A DNA stretch of 64,000 nt from Nitrobacter sp. NHB1 (GTDB taxonomy: Bacteria > Pseudomonadota > Alphaproteobacteria > Rhizobiales > Xanthobacteraceae). The notes beneath the pieces were generated by a model. It saw only the letters and a list, made by a program, of their open reading frames with translations, did no database searches and was not told the DNA's origin. Position 1 is the first letter of the stretch, and each line of letters opens with the position of its first letter. Made by a program: the position numbers and the translations under genes. Below are positions 28,948-37,876 of the stretch, piece by piece. The stretch is from the NCBI RefSeq assembly GCF_036964665.1, contig NZ_JBAMDA010000001.1, forward strand, positions 496,001 through 560,000. The letters run 5' to 3'.

Positions 28948-29094
28948 CGAAGCAGTTTCAGTATTTGCTGTCGGCGATTTGACGCGCTCCCGTGACCCAG
29001 CGCCGCAGTTTCGCCAAGCGATAGGACTTTCCTTTTGCGCGAAATTACCCATGTTAGGGACGCTTTTCCCTGCGGAGAATAAAGGAACAACCAC

Positions 29095-30048
29095 ATGAAA
29101 TTAATACAGCGGGCGTCCGGCGTGATGAAGGCCTTCGCCATCGTCCTGTCGGTGGCGCTCCCCTTGATGTTTGCCGTCTCCGCGGCGGACGCTCGCATCG
29201 GTGGAGGCAGGAGTTACGGATCGCGCGGTTCGCGGACCTTCTCCGCGCCGCCGGTCACCAGTACCGCGCCGAACGCGGCGCGTCCGCTCGACCGAACCAT
29301 GGCCCAGCCCGGCCGCCCGGGCGCCGGCGCTGCCGCGACGGGTGGCTTCAACCGGCGGCCCGGCATGGGCATGCTCGGCGGCCTTGCCGCCGGCTTCCTT
29401 GGCGCCGGGCTGCTCGGCATGCTGTTCGGCGGCGGCCTGTTCGGCGGCCTCGGCGGTCTGTCGTCCATGATCGGGCTGTTGCTTCAGATCGGCCTGATCT
29501 ATCTCGTCGTCCGCTTTGCGATGTCGTGGTGGCGGCGGCGCAATGCGCCCGCCTATGCCGGACCTGGATCTGGGCCTGCGCCGGGTCCCGCTGCTCAGGC
29601 GAACCCCCGCAGCGGTCTCGGTTTCGCTTCGGCGTCGAACGCACCTCCGCTGGAAATCACCCCGTCCGACTATGAAGCCTTCGAGCGTCTGCTCGGAGAA
29701 ATTCAGACTGCGTGGTCGAATGAGGACGTCAACACGCTGCACACGCTGGCGACGCCGGAAATGGTGTCGTACTTCACCGAGGATCTCCGGGCCAACGACG
29801 CCCGCGGCGTCGTCAACAAGGTGTCCGACGTCAAGCTCCTGCAGGGCGATCTCGCGGAAGCCTGGCGCGAGCGCACTACGGATTATGCCACGGTGGCGCT
29901 GCGCTATTCGTTGATCGACAAGACCATCGAGCGCGCAAGCGGTCGCGTGGTCGAAGGCAGCGACAAGCCGCAAGAGGTGACCGACGTCTGGACCTTTGCG
30001 CGCCTCGGCGGCGGAAAATGGGAACTGTCCGCGATCCAGCAGACCTGA
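29095..30048 (+). CDS. Tim44-like domain protein
   Basis: A 317-residue protein with a signal or anchor (residues 10-33), a glycine-rich low-complexity region, a hydrophobic Gly-rich stretch (about 95-140, 'MLGGLAAGFLGAGLLGMLFGG'), and a C-terminal Tim44-like domain from about 190 ('ITPSDYEAFERLLGEIQTAWSNEDVNTLHTLATPEM', 'EVTDVWTFARLGGGKWELSAIQ'). Bacterial Tim44-like proteins such as TimA are membrane-associated; their role is not settled. It ends at a good terminator. Confidence 0.88.
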   Translation: MKLIQRASGVMKAFAIVLSVALPLMFAVSAADARIGGGRSYGSRGSRTFSAPPVTSTAPNAARPLDRTMAQPGRPGAGAAATGGFNRRPGMGMLGGLAAGFLGAGLLGMLFGGGLFGGLGGLSSMIGLLLQIGLIYLVVRFAMSWWRRRNAPAYAGPGSGPAPGPAAQANPRSGLGFASASNAPPLEITPSDYEAFERLLGEIQTAWSNEDVNTLHTLATPEMVSYFTEDLRANDARGVVNKVSDVKLLQGDLAEAWRERTTDYATVALRYSLIDKTIERASGRVVEGSDKPQEVTDVWTFARLGGGKWELSAIQQT

Positions 30049-30073
30049 CCGGCCGCCCCTTGGCTAACGAGAG

Positions 30074-30104
30074 GGCGCCGCGACAGCCTCGTGGCGCCTT
30101 TTTT
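30074..30104 (+). terminator. Rho-independent terminator after the Tim44-like gene
   Basis: GGCGCC (30074-30079) pairs with GGCGCC (30093-30098), with an inner CGA/TCG pair and a CAGCC loop, followed by six T. It lies 26 bp after the stop. Confidence 0.9.
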
Positions 30105-30219
30105 GTTTGCGTTGAACGAAGGGCCCGATTTGCGCATTATCTCGGGATTAAATTTACGGCGCGCGGGTTGCAGGAGTATCGTGTTGAAACCAGGCGCGAT
30201 AAATCGATCGGAGAAAGCG

Positions 30220-30903
30220 ATGATTGCAGCTGACGGGATCATTCCGCGAATTTGCCTTGGTCTGGCCGCCGGACTGCTTTTGACGGCGGCTCAACCGGCC
30301 TATGCGCAGACGGCCGACATGAGCTTCTTCGTGACCAGCGTCGGGATCGGCAACGGCGGCAATCTCGGCGGACTCGCGGGCGCCGACAATTTCTGTCAGA
30401 CGCTGGCGCAGGCTGCGGGCGCGGGAGCGAAGACCTGGCACGCCTATCTGTCGACCCAGGCTGTCGACGGCAAGCCGGCCATCAACGCGCGGGATCGGAT
30501 CGGCAAGGGGCCGTGGCGGAACGCCAAGGGCGTCGTGATCGCGAAAGACGTGGCCGAACTGCATGGCGCCAACGGCATCAACAAGGAGACGGCGCTGACC
30601 GAGAAGGGCGACGTCGTCAACGGTTACGGCGATACCCCCAATCGTCACGACATGCTGACGGGCTCGCAGCCCAATGGGACGGCCTTCGCCGGCACCGAAG
30701 ACCGGACCTGCGGGAACTGGACGAGCAGCATACATGGCGCCGCCATGCTGGGGCACTCCGACATCAACGGCCCCGCCAGCAATCCGACCGCCAAATCCTG
30801 GAACGCAGCGCATCCCTCGCGCGGGCCAGACGGCGGCTGTAGCCAGAACGATCTCAAGAGCACCGGCGGCGCTGGGCTGTTTTATTGCTTCGCGGTCAAC
30901 TGA
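30220..30903 (+). CDS. Secreted lectin-like / DUF1554-like protein
   Basis: A 227-residue exported protein; a signal peptide ends near residue 28 ('AQPAYAQ'). The mature part starts 'MSFFVTSVGIGNGGNLGGLAGADNFCQTLAQAAG..KTWHAYLST', the fold signature of C-type-lectin/endostatin-like DUF1554 proteins. It has four later Cys likely in disulfides ('CGNW', 'GGCSQND', 'FYCFAVN'). The ligand is unknown. ATG 30220 with a GGAGAAAG site is preferred over the long upstream frame. Confidence 0.7.
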   Translation: MIAADGIIPRICLGLAAGLLLTAAQPAYAQTADMSFFVTSVGIGNGGNLGGLAGADNFCQTLAQAAGAGAKTWHAYLSTQAVDGKPAINARDRIGKGPWRNAKGVVIAKDVAELHGANGINKETALTEKGDVVNGYGDTPNRHDMLTGSQPNGTAFAGTEDRTCGNWTSSIHGAAMLGHSDINGPASNPTAKSWNAAHPSRGPDGGCSQNDLKSTGGAGLFYCFAVN

Positions 30904-31002
30904 CGCGGACTTTGCGTCACGCGCGGGCACAGCCGTTCGAAGAACGGCGTCGCTTCCGCTCGCCTATGAGACCCGTGCATCCATATTCGTCGGAGATAAT
31001 GG

Positions 31003-31025
31003 ATTGCCGGGTCAAGCCCGGCAAT
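31003..31025. repeat. Palindromic REP-like element (core)
   Basis: ATTGCCGGG-TCAAG-CCCGGCAAT, the same core as at 27.1 and 46.9 kb but in opposite orientation, between the convergent lectin-like and GFA genes. Confidence 0.75.
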
Positions 31026-31065
31026 GGCGGATAATCGAGATGTTTCCGTCCGAGCGTGAAACGTT

Positions 31066-31425
31066 TTAGAAATTCCGGCCGTCGACCGGCGTCAATGTGA
31101 GCTTGGACAGCTCGACGCCGTCGATGCAGCTCACATTGAGCGCCACCACTTCGGTCCCGTCCGGCTTCTTGCCGCGTGCGAACACCTCGACACCGCAGTC
31201 GATGCAGAGCTGGTGCCGGATCGCGTGCTTGTTGAACAGGTATTCCCTGAGGTTGTTTTCGCCGGCCCGGAGCTGAAAACTTTGCGGCGGCAGAAACGTG
31301 AAGTGCAATCCCTTCTTGGTGCAGATCGAGCAGTTGCATGCCGTCACCATGGCAAGGTCCGTTGTGCACTCGAAGCGCACCTGACCGCAATGACAGCCGC
31401 CGGTGCATGTTTTCACGTCGGGCAT
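31066..31425 (-). CDS. GFA family protein (glutathione-dependent formaldehyde-activating fold)
   Basis: A 119-residue zinc protein. The GFA zinc ligands are visible as 'GGCHCGQVRFE', 'ACNCSICTKKG' and 'QLCIDCGVEVFARG'. The family includes Gfa, proposed to speed glutathione-formaldehyde adduct formation, but most members have unknown roles. ATG 31425 is chosen over 31455. It follows the ICMT-like gene, which lies upstream on the same strand 31 bp away. Confidence 0.88.
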   Translation of the reverse strand: MPDVKTCTGGCHCGQVRFECTTDLAMVTACNCSICTKKGLHFTFLPPQSFQLRAGENNLREYLFNKHAIRHQLCIDCGVEVFARGKKPDGTEVVALNVSCIDGVELSKLTLTPVDGRNF

Positions 31426-31456
31426 TTGGCCCCCCAGTCCAGAACGAGCGGTCACA

Positions 31457-32149
31457 TTACCAGATTCCGGGCAACAGCCGGTAGCGGACCTGTCCGATGT
31501 AGTCCTGATAGCCCGGCAAGCCGGCGATCAGGGTCCTTTCCTCGATCACGGCACGCATCGCGAACAGCCCGATGAAGATTGGTGTGATTGCGGCGCCCCA
31601 CCAGGATCCCAGAAGCAGCGAAACTCCGAGGAAAAAGAAGATCGCGCCGTCGTACATCGGATGTCTGACGAGCGCATAGGGACCTGTGCGGATCACCTGA
31701 TGTCCGCGCTCGGCCTGTATTTTCACCACCGGCGCTGCGAATGTGTTCTCCCGCATCACCCAGAACGAAATGGCGAGCGACAGTATGAACAGCGCGAAAC
31801 CGACGACCTGAAATCCAGAACTCATGTCCGACCACTGATGGCGTTGATCGAGACCCATGACGACCAGCCAGATCATGCTGACCGGTCCTATTACCAGCAT
31901 GAAGACCTTGTCCGCCTTCGGCTGGCCCTTCTGGATCATCGGCCGCATCCGTTCGGTCAGCAGTCCGGGATTGATCTGCACAAACCAAAATCCACCGACG
32001 ATGCCGAGAAAGCCGAGCGTCGCCAGAAACAGCCAGGCGGCCGGCCAGTGCAGGCTGCCTGCCGGGATGAACAGCAGCACGCCCAAGATGGCGATCCAGA
32101 CCGTGTTCTGGGTCATCAACCGGCGGATCAGGTCGCGCTTGTCATCCAT
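31457..32149 (-). CDS. Isoprenylcysteine carboxyl methyltransferase-like membrane protein
   Basis: A 230-residue membrane protein with about five helices. The ICMT/phospholipid methyltransferase signature 'VIRTGPYALVRHPMYDGAIFFFLG' near residue 150 and 'EERTLIAGLPGYQDY' near the end form the SAM-binding site. Bacterial members methylate unknown lipids or small molecules. It is in the same direction as the GFA gene and likely co-transcribed with it. Confidence 0.87.
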   Translation of the reverse strand: MDDKRDLIRRLMTQNTVWIAILGVLLFIPAGSLHWPAAWLFLATLGFLGIVGGFWFVQINPGLLTERMRPMIQKGQPKADKVFMLVIGPVSMIWLVVMGLDQRHQWSDMSSGFQVVGFALFILSLAISFWVMRENTFAAPVVKIQAERGHQVIRTGPYALVRHPMYDGAIFFFLGVSLLLGSWWGAAITPIFIGLFAMRAVIEERTLIAGLPGYQDYIGQVRYRLLPGIW

Positions 32150-32267
32150 GCGGTCCCCATTACCGTGTCTTCGCGGCGAACTTGCGACAGCAGCAAGCTC
32201 GCCGCCGGCGAGATCGAGCCGGAAGCGGATCTCAAATGAACCGAACAGGACTCGAAGTCGTCGTTCG

Positions 32268-32738
32268 TCACTCGTCGTTGCCGCGTGACACCGCGATTGC
32301 CGCGCTGGTCTTGGTGCGGGTGCAATGCATGTTCAGCCGCCGATAGCGCATCCGCACATCGTCGCCGCGCAACAAGCCCATGCGCCTGATGCAACGGGTA
32401 ACGCCTCTCAGCGTATCGGCCTTCGGGATCGTGAAGATGATGGCGGAAGCCTGCGCCACCAGATCGTAAAACTCCGGCTTCGGTTTGCGGTTGTCCGTGC
32501 CCGCGATCAGCTCGTTGGTGAACTTGCGGTTCGGACAACCGAGGATCAGTTGCCTGGCTGCGGGATGCGACAGGAAGATCGCATTGGCGGCGGTCTTTCC
32601 GACGTGCAGGCCGTTGATGTGACTCTTGAGCTGGGCGGCGAGATCGTCGCAGCGGTCGGCGCGGGCCGGCGAAACAGCGAAGGCCATCGCGGTAGCGAGA
32701 CAGAGGTTGGCGGCGAGGCAGGAGCGCAGGCTTGTCAT
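32268..32738 (-). CDS. Exported hypothetical protein (156 aa)
   Basis: The signal peptide spans residues 1-27 ('AFAVSPARA'). The mature part begins 'DRCDDLAAQLKSHINGLHVGKTAANAIFLSHPAARQLILGCPNRKFTNELIAG', with four Cys in all that could pair. I have no firm family. ATG 32738 is preferred over the frame to 32783. Confidence 0.65.
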   Translation of the reverse strand: MTSLRSCLAANLCLATAMAFAVSPARADRCDDLAAQLKSHINGLHVGKTAANAIFLSHPAARQLILGCPNRKFTNELIAGTDNRKPKPEFYDLVAQASAIIFTIPKADTLRGVTRCIRRMGLLRGDDVRMRYRRLNMHCTRTKTSAAIAVSRGNDE

Positions 32739-32881
32739 TTCAAGGATCGATCTCCAAACGGAAACAATCAAGCTGGTTGGCACGCGCGGACAGCGTCGCG
32801 TTCATATCCGGCCAAACCTCATTCCACGACCCCACGACATATTCCGGAATGTCATAATGATCACGCCGGACCCGGCACGAT

Positions 32882-33823
32882 TCACGGCTCCAGCGTCACC
32901 CGCGGGCCGTCGTCGCTTTCGACATGAACATAACGCGGCGCGATCGGGCGGCCTCGTCCGCTGGCAACGGTTACGATGTCTGCCAGCGGAGCGGCGCGCG
33001 CATCGGCCTCCGGCCGCGAAAGAATCAAATCGGCATGAAACAAACCCTCGGATTCGAGGCCGGTAGGGTCGATCTGGGCGGCTGCGAGGTTTGCCAGGCT
33101 GTTCTCGAACTCCTCGGCGTCGCGAAAGCGACGCTGGACGAAGGTCACGCCGCTCAGCCGTTCTGTCACCAGGCCGCGCTGCGCGAACGTTTTCGCAATC
33201 GCGTCGAAAGGGAACATTCGCAGCACGAAGGAAATGATCCATGGCTTCTTCTCTGTCGCATCGAGAAGCTTGCTGAATGTTTTTTCCGTCACATAGCCGA
33301 TGCAGCCCGTCGACATGATGACATCGACGGGGCGGATAATGCGCGCGTTCTCCGCCGAAAGCGTTTCGTTTTCGAGATCGGCGACGATGCCCTGATCGAG
33401 AAGCCCGACGCGCGTCGCGTAGCGAACTGCCGGCGCCGACACATCGAGGCCGATAAACCGGGCTGGGCCGAGATCGGGCCAACTCGCATAGAAATTGCGA
33501 TCGAACCGCATCAACTCCTCGGAACTGACCGCCTTTATTTCGCGCCGGGCGTAGCGGTGACGCAAGCCTCCGAATGTCAGCGGAAATCGGTGCACTGCGG
33601 CGTTGATGCCGTACGAGCAGCCGACATCGAGCACGACGGGTTTGGTATCGGTGACAGAAGCCTTGGCGGATAGAATCTGGCGGATGACGGGTTCGGCTAC
33701 ATCCGTGATCATATAGTCGAGATCGCCAAGGACCGAGAAATACGATCTGGGATCGTCCTGGATGTAGATATCATCGAAGACCGCTTTCGCCTGATTGATC
33801 CGTGAGAATTCTGCTTTCAACAA
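32882..33823 (-). CDS. SAM-dependent methyltransferase-like protein
   Basis: A 313-residue protein with a Rossmann-type SAM motif I, 'PVVLDVGCSYGINAAVHR', near residue 62, motif II 'ARFIGLDVSAPAVRYA' near 120, and 'VDVIMSTGCIGYVTEKT' near 168 (motif IV region). The C-terminal part ('ESEGLFHADLILSRPEADA') is specific to a small family I cannot name. The substrate is unknown. It stands alone, upstream region shared with the divergent SET gene. Confidence 0.75.
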   Translation of the reverse strand: MLKAEFSRINQAKAVFDDIYIQDDPRSYFSVLGDLDYMITDVAEPVIRQILSAKASVTDTKPVVLDVGCSYGINAAVHRFPLTFGGLRHRYARREIKAVSSEELMRFDRNFYASWPDLGPARFIGLDVSAPAVRYATRVGLLDQGIVADLENETLSAENARIIRPVDVIMSTGCIGYVTEKTFSKLLDATEKKPWIISFVLRMFPFDAIAKTFAQRGLVTERLSGVTFVQRRFRDAEEFENSLANLAAAQIDPTGLESEGLFHADLILSRPEADARAAPLADIVTVASGRGRPIAPRYVHVESDDGPRVTLEP

Positions 33824-34168
33824 TGCTTCATCCTTTTCCGAGAGTTCGACTGCCGCTCGCGCGTCTAACGCGAGTTGCTTATCGCAGAAACCAACGCGAA
33901 GATAAACCCGCCGTCGTGTGATGGGTGGATTGCGCTATAGGGCAAGCGTGGGCAATGAGAGTGTGGTCTCGCGCCACAGCGCAAACACTTCAACGACTTA
34001 AATGTGTTGCGGCAATGTGTTGCGGCGCGATAGAAAGCCACGCAATTTCCTGCAAATTCGTTGGACGGTTCGATCGGAAGGAACGAAACCCCTGACAATG
34101 CCTGCGGAATCATGTCAAACAGCGTGTTCGCGATTCCTGCCGTCACGATTGAGCATTTCCAGCCGACC
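33824..34168. other. Intergenic region between methyltransferase-like and SET genes
   Basis: No gene is supported. AATGTGTTGCGGC is tandemly duplicated at 34001-34013 and 34014-34026. It should hold the divergent promoters of the flanking genes. Confidence 0.4.
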
Positions 34169-34762
34169 ATGCCTGTCATTTCTCCGAACAAGCCTTATCG
34201 AATCGGCCGCTCCCGCACCGGGCTCGGCCTCTTCGCCACCAAACCCATCAAGAAGGGCACGAAGATCGTCCGGTATTTCGGGCCGCTGCTCGACTGCAAC
34301 AAGGAGAAGGACGACGCGGTCGAGAACAAGTATCTCTTTCAGATCACCAACCGCTGGACCATCGACGGCTCGGTGCGCAAGAACATCGCGCGCTACATCA
34401 ACCACGCCTGCAAACCGAATGCGGAATCCGACGTCAGCAAGATCAAGCGGCGCGTCGACATCCGCGCCATCAAGGACATCGCGCCCGGCGAGGAAATCAA
34501 CTACGACTACGGCACCGACTACTTCAAGGAGTACCTGAAGCCGATCGGCTGCAAGTGCGACGCCTGCGAAAAGAAACGCAGGAAGTTGCGGGCCGCGGCG
34601 CGCGAGGAGAAGAAGCGCGTCAGGGCGAGGGCTGAAAAGCGCGCCGGGGTCGCGCGCAACGGCAAAAATCTGAACGGCCACAAGGCGCCTGCCGCCGCTC
34701 CAAAAAAGTCGGAGAGGCGATCGACGGTCGCGAAGGGCCGGACATCAAGGAAGCGTTCTTAA
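34169..34762 (+). CDS. SET-domain protein with basic C-terminal tail
   Basis: A 197-residue protein. The SET fold is complete: 'RTGLGLFATKPIKKG' (residues 16-30), 'RYINHACKPN' (75-84, the pseudoknot NHxC), 'PGEEINYDYG' (106-115) and a post-SET zinc knuckle 'CKCDAC' (128-133). The last 60 residues are mostly Lys, Arg and Ala, like a histone H1-type or nucleic-acid-binding tail. SET domains transfer methyl from SAM to protein lysines. Family members in Bradyrhizobium begin at the equivalent of ATG 34169; ATG 34112 is in frame. The substrate in bacteria is not established. Confidence 0.88.
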   Translation: MPVISPNKPYRIGRSRTGLGLFATKPIKKGTKIVRYFGPLLDCNKEKDDAVENKYLFQITNRWTIDGSVRKNIARYINHACKPNAESDVSKIKRRVDIRAIKDIAPGEEINYDYGTDYFKEYLKPIGCKCDACEKKRRKLRAAAREEKKRVRARAEKRAGVARNGKNLNGHKAPAAAPKKSERRSTVAKGRTSRKRS

Positions 34763-34780
34763 GAGCCGCGTTGATCTGTC

Positions 34781-34802
34781 ATGGCCGGTCTGGTCCGGCC
34801 AT
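34781..34802. repeat. Palindromic REP-like element (core)
   Basis: ATGGCCGG-N6-CCGGCCAT, followed by degenerate arms to about 34850, in the roughly 330-bp gene-free gap after the SET gene. The rest of that gap shows no gene. Confidence 0.65.
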
Positions 34803-35090
34803 CCGTGGCGTATGTCCGGCGATGCCCAGGCATCCGGATCGTCTTGCTTGTGCTGGTCAAGAACTGACGTGAATGTTCGGAACCATGTAAAGCCATGGCT
34901 CGGCGGTAAGTCATGAGTTGACAGGTCCGGCAAGCGGTCTCGTGGTTGTTTCCGCAGACGCCGCTCTGCCCGGCGGCATGATCCATTATGCGCCGGCGAA
35001 TGATGAAAATTCCGGGGCTCACCCTGAACTCTGCGCTATTGAGAGACTATATCACGGCGTGAAGCTCGGCCAGCACATGGGAGTACGACC

Positions 35091-36260
35091 ATGACCGCCA
35101 GCATTGTCGGATGGGCACATACGCCATTCGGGAAATTGGGCGCAGAGACCGTCGAAAGCCTTGTGGTGACGGTCGCAACCCACGCGTTGGCCGATGCCGG
35201 CATTTCCGCCGGCGACGTCGATGAAATCGTGCTCGGGCATTTTAATGCCGGTTTCTCGCCCCAGGATTTTACCGCCTCGCTTGTCTTGCAAGCCGATCCG
35301 GAACTCCGCTTCAAGCCGGCGACGCGGGTGGAGAATGCCTGCGCCACCGGATCGGCGGCGGTGCATCAGGGTGTCCGCGCCATTGCGTCGGGTGCGGCGA
35401 AGATCGTGCTGGTTGTCGGCGTCGAGCAGATGACGCACACGCCCGGTCCCGAGATCGGCCGCAATCTGCTGCGCGCCTCTTATCTGCCGGAGGACGGCGA
35501 TACCCCCGGCGGTTTTGCCGGCGTTTTCGGCAAGATCGCGCAGGCCTATTTCCAGAAATACGGCGACCAGTCGGATGCGCTGGCGATGATCGCGGCGAAA
35601 AACCACAAGAATGGCGTCGCCAACCCTTACGCGCAGATACGCAGGGATTTCGGCTACGAGTTCTGCCGCTCCGAGAGCGAGAAGAACCCGTTCGTTGCCG
35701 GGCCGCTGAAGCGCACCGACTGCTCGCCGGTGTCGGATGGCGCGGCCGCGCTGGTGCTGATGGATGCGGAGACGGCCCGGTCCGCGCGTCGGGCGGTCAA
35801 CATCCGCGCGACTGGTCACGCGCAGGATTTCCTGCCGATGTCGAAGCGCAACATCCTTGATTTCGAGGGCTGCACGGTGGCATGGCAGCGGGCGCTGGCA
35901 AAGGCTGGTGTGATGCTGTCCGATCTCTCGTTCGTCGAGACCCACGACTGCTTCACCATCGCCGAGCTGATCGAGTATGAGGCCATGGGCCTGACGCCGA
36001 AGGGGCAGGGCGCGCGCGCCATCAAGGAAGGCTGGACCCGGAAGGACGGCAAGCTGCCGATCAATCCGTCCGGCGGCCTCAAGGCCAAGGGCCATCCGAT
36101 CGGCGCCACCGGAGTCTCCATGCATGTGCTGAGCGCGATGCAGCTCGCGGGCGAGGCGCCCGAGGGTATGCAGATCAGGGCCGCCAAGCTCGCCGGCATT
36201 TTCAACATGGGCGGCACGGCGGTTGCGAACTACGTCTCGATCCTTGAGCCCGCCAAGTAG
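35091..36260 (+). CDS. Thiolase family protein (SCP-x type acetyl-CoA acetyltransferase)
   Basis: A 389-residue thiolase-fold enzyme. The nucleophile Cys84 is in 'RVENACATGSAAV', a His sits in 'FVETHDCFTIAELIEYE', and 'GGLKAKGHPIGATG' gives the second catalytic His. The C-terminal Cys of classical thiolases (CxG) is replaced by 'GIFNMGGTAVANY', typical of the SCP-x/thiolase-like subfamily, so it may act on branched or bulky acyl-CoA. It precedes mmsA by 106 bp and leads the valine-degradation cluster. Confidence 0.88.
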   Translation: MTASIVGWAHTPFGKLGAETVESLVVTVATHALADAGISAGDVDEIVLGHFNAGFSPQDFTASLVLQADPELRFKPATRVENACATGSAAVHQGVRAIASGAAKIVLVVGVEQMTHTPGPEIGRNLLRASYLPEDGDTPGGFAGVFGKIAQAYFQKYGDQSDALAMIAAKNHKNGVANPYAQIRRDFGYEFCRSESEKNPFVAGPLKRTDCSPVSDGAAALVLMDAETARSARRAVNIRATGHAQDFLPMSKRNILDFEGCTVAWQRALAKAGVMLSDLSFVETHDCFTIAELIEYEAMGLTPKGQGARAIKEGWTRKDGKLPINPSGGLKAKGHPIGATGVSMHVLSAMQLAGEAPEGMQIRAAKLAGIFNMGGTAVANYVSILEPAK

Positions 36261-36366
36261 CTGGCCAAGTCAAGTAAATGGGCTGCGCGCCGAAACCCTT
36301 TGAAGACTCGAAAATGCGGGTCAGGATATCACAAGCGGACTCTTGCGAACGCGGCCGGGAGGAAAC

Positions 36367-37860
36367 ATGCGCACCATCGGACACCTAATTGGCGGCAAGA
36401 CCGTCAGCGGCAGGTCGGGGCGGTTCGCCGACGTTTACCAGCCGATGACCGGCGAAGTGCAGGCCAGGGTCGCGCTGGCGTCGAAAGCCGAGTTGCGCGA
36501 AGCGGTGGAGAACGCCAAGGCCGCGCAGCCGGCGTGGGCCGCGACCAATCCGCAGCGCCGTGTCCGCGTGCTGATGAAATTTCTCGAACTGGTGGCGCGC
36601 GACAACGATGCGATGGCCGAACTACTGGCGCGTGAGCATGGCAAGACCATTCCCGACGCCAAGGGCGACATCTTCCGCGGCGTCGAGGTCGTCGAATACG
36701 CCGTCGGCATTCCCGAACTGATGAAGGGCGGCTACACCGAGGGCGCCGGTCCCGGCATCGACAGCTATTCGATGCGTCAGCCGCTCGGCGTTGTCGCCGG
36801 CATCACGCCGTTCAATTTCCCGGCGATGATCCCGATGTGGAAGTTCGCGCCGGCGATCGCCTGCGGCAACGCTTTTATCCTCAAACCCTCGGAGCGCGAT
36901 CCGGGCGTGCCGATGCGGCTGGCCGAACTGATGTTGGAGGCCGGTTTGCCGCCGGGCATTCTCAATGTCGTCAACGGCGACAAGGAGGCGGTCGACGCCA
37001 TTCTCGACGACCCCGATATCGCGGCGGTCGGCTTCGTCGGCTCCTCGTCGATCGCGCACTACATTTATTCACGCGCGGCCGCGGCCGGCAAACGCGCGCA
37101 GTGTTTCGGCGGCGCCAAGAACCACATGATCATCATGCCGGATGCCGACATGGATCAGTCGGTGGACGCGCTGGTCGGTGCGGGCTACGGCGCGGCCGGC
37201 GAGCGCTGCATGGCGGTGTCGGTCGCGGTCCCCGTCGGCAAGACCACCGCCGACCGCCTGATGGAGAAGCTGATCCCGCGCGTGGAGAACCTGAAGATCG
37301 GTCCGTCCACCGATGCGTCCGCCGATTTCGGCCCGCTCGTCAGCAGGGCGGCGCTGGAGCGCGTCAAGAACTACGTCGAGATCGGTGTCAAGGAAGGCGC
37401 GACGCTCGCGGTCGACGGCCGCGGTTTCAAGATGCAAGGCTACGAGAACGGCTTCTACATGGGCGGTTGTCTGTTCGACAACGTCACCAAGGACATGCGG
37501 ATCTACAAGGAAGAAATCTTTGGTCCGGTGCTGTCGGTGGTCCGCGCCAACGATTTTGACGAAGCGGTCAGGTTGCCGTCGGACCATGAATACGGCAACG
37601 GCGTCGCGATCTTCACGCGCGACGGTGACGCCGCGCGGGAGTTCGCCTCGCGCGTCCAGGTCGGCATGGTCGGCATCAACGTGCCGATCCCGGTGCCGGT
37701 GGCCTACTACAGTTTCGGCGGCTGGAAGCGCTCGGGCTTCGGCGACCTCAATCAGTACGGTTCCGACTCGGTGCGATTTTATACCAAGACCAAAACAGTT
37801 ACCTCGCGCTGGCCCTCCGGCGTCAAGGAAGGGACGCAGTTCGCGTTCCACAGCAAGTGA
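36367..37860 (+). CDS. mmsA: CoA-acylating methylmalonate-semialdehyde dehydrogenase
   Basis: A 497-residue aldehyde dehydrogenase that converts methylmalonate semialdehyde to propionyl-CoA in valine catabolism. 'VAGITPFNFPAMIPMWKFAPAIACGN' is the MMSDH version of the NAD-site region, 'QCFGGAKNHMIIMPDAD' follows, and the catalytic Cys281 is in 'AAGERCMAVSVAV'. The ribosome site GGGAGGAA precedes ATG 36367. The next gene starts 16 bp after the stop. Confidence 0.95.
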   Translation: MRTIGHLIGGKTVSGRSGRFADVYQPMTGEVQARVALASKAELREAVENAKAAQPAWAATNPQRRVRVLMKFLELVARDNDAMAELLAREHGKTIPDAKGDIFRGVEVVEYAVGIPELMKGGYTEGAGPGIDSYSMRQPLGVVAGITPFNFPAMIPMWKFAPAIACGNAFILKPSERDPGVPMRLAELMLEAGLPPGILNVVNGDKEAVDAILDDPDIAAVGFVGSSSIAHYIYSRAAAAGKRAQCFGGAKNHMIIMPDADMDQSVDALVGAGYGAAGERCMAVSVAVPVGKTTADRLMEKLIPRVENLKIGPSTDASADFGPLVSRAALERVKNYVEIGVKEGATLAVDGRGFKMQGYENGFYMGGCLFDNVTKDMRIYKEEIFGPVLSVVRANDFDEAVRLPSDHEYGNGVAIFTRDGDAAREFASRVQVGMVGINVPIPVPVAYYSFGGWKRSGFGDLNQYGSDSVRFYTKTKTVTSRWPSGVKEGTQFAFHSK

Positions 37861-37876
37861 TCGGCAGGGATCACGC

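Noticed and set aside
33865..34191. 108-codon minus-strand frame between methyltransferase-like and SET genes
   Set aside because: It overlaps the SET start, lacks motifs and contains the tandem 13-mer; probably non-coding.
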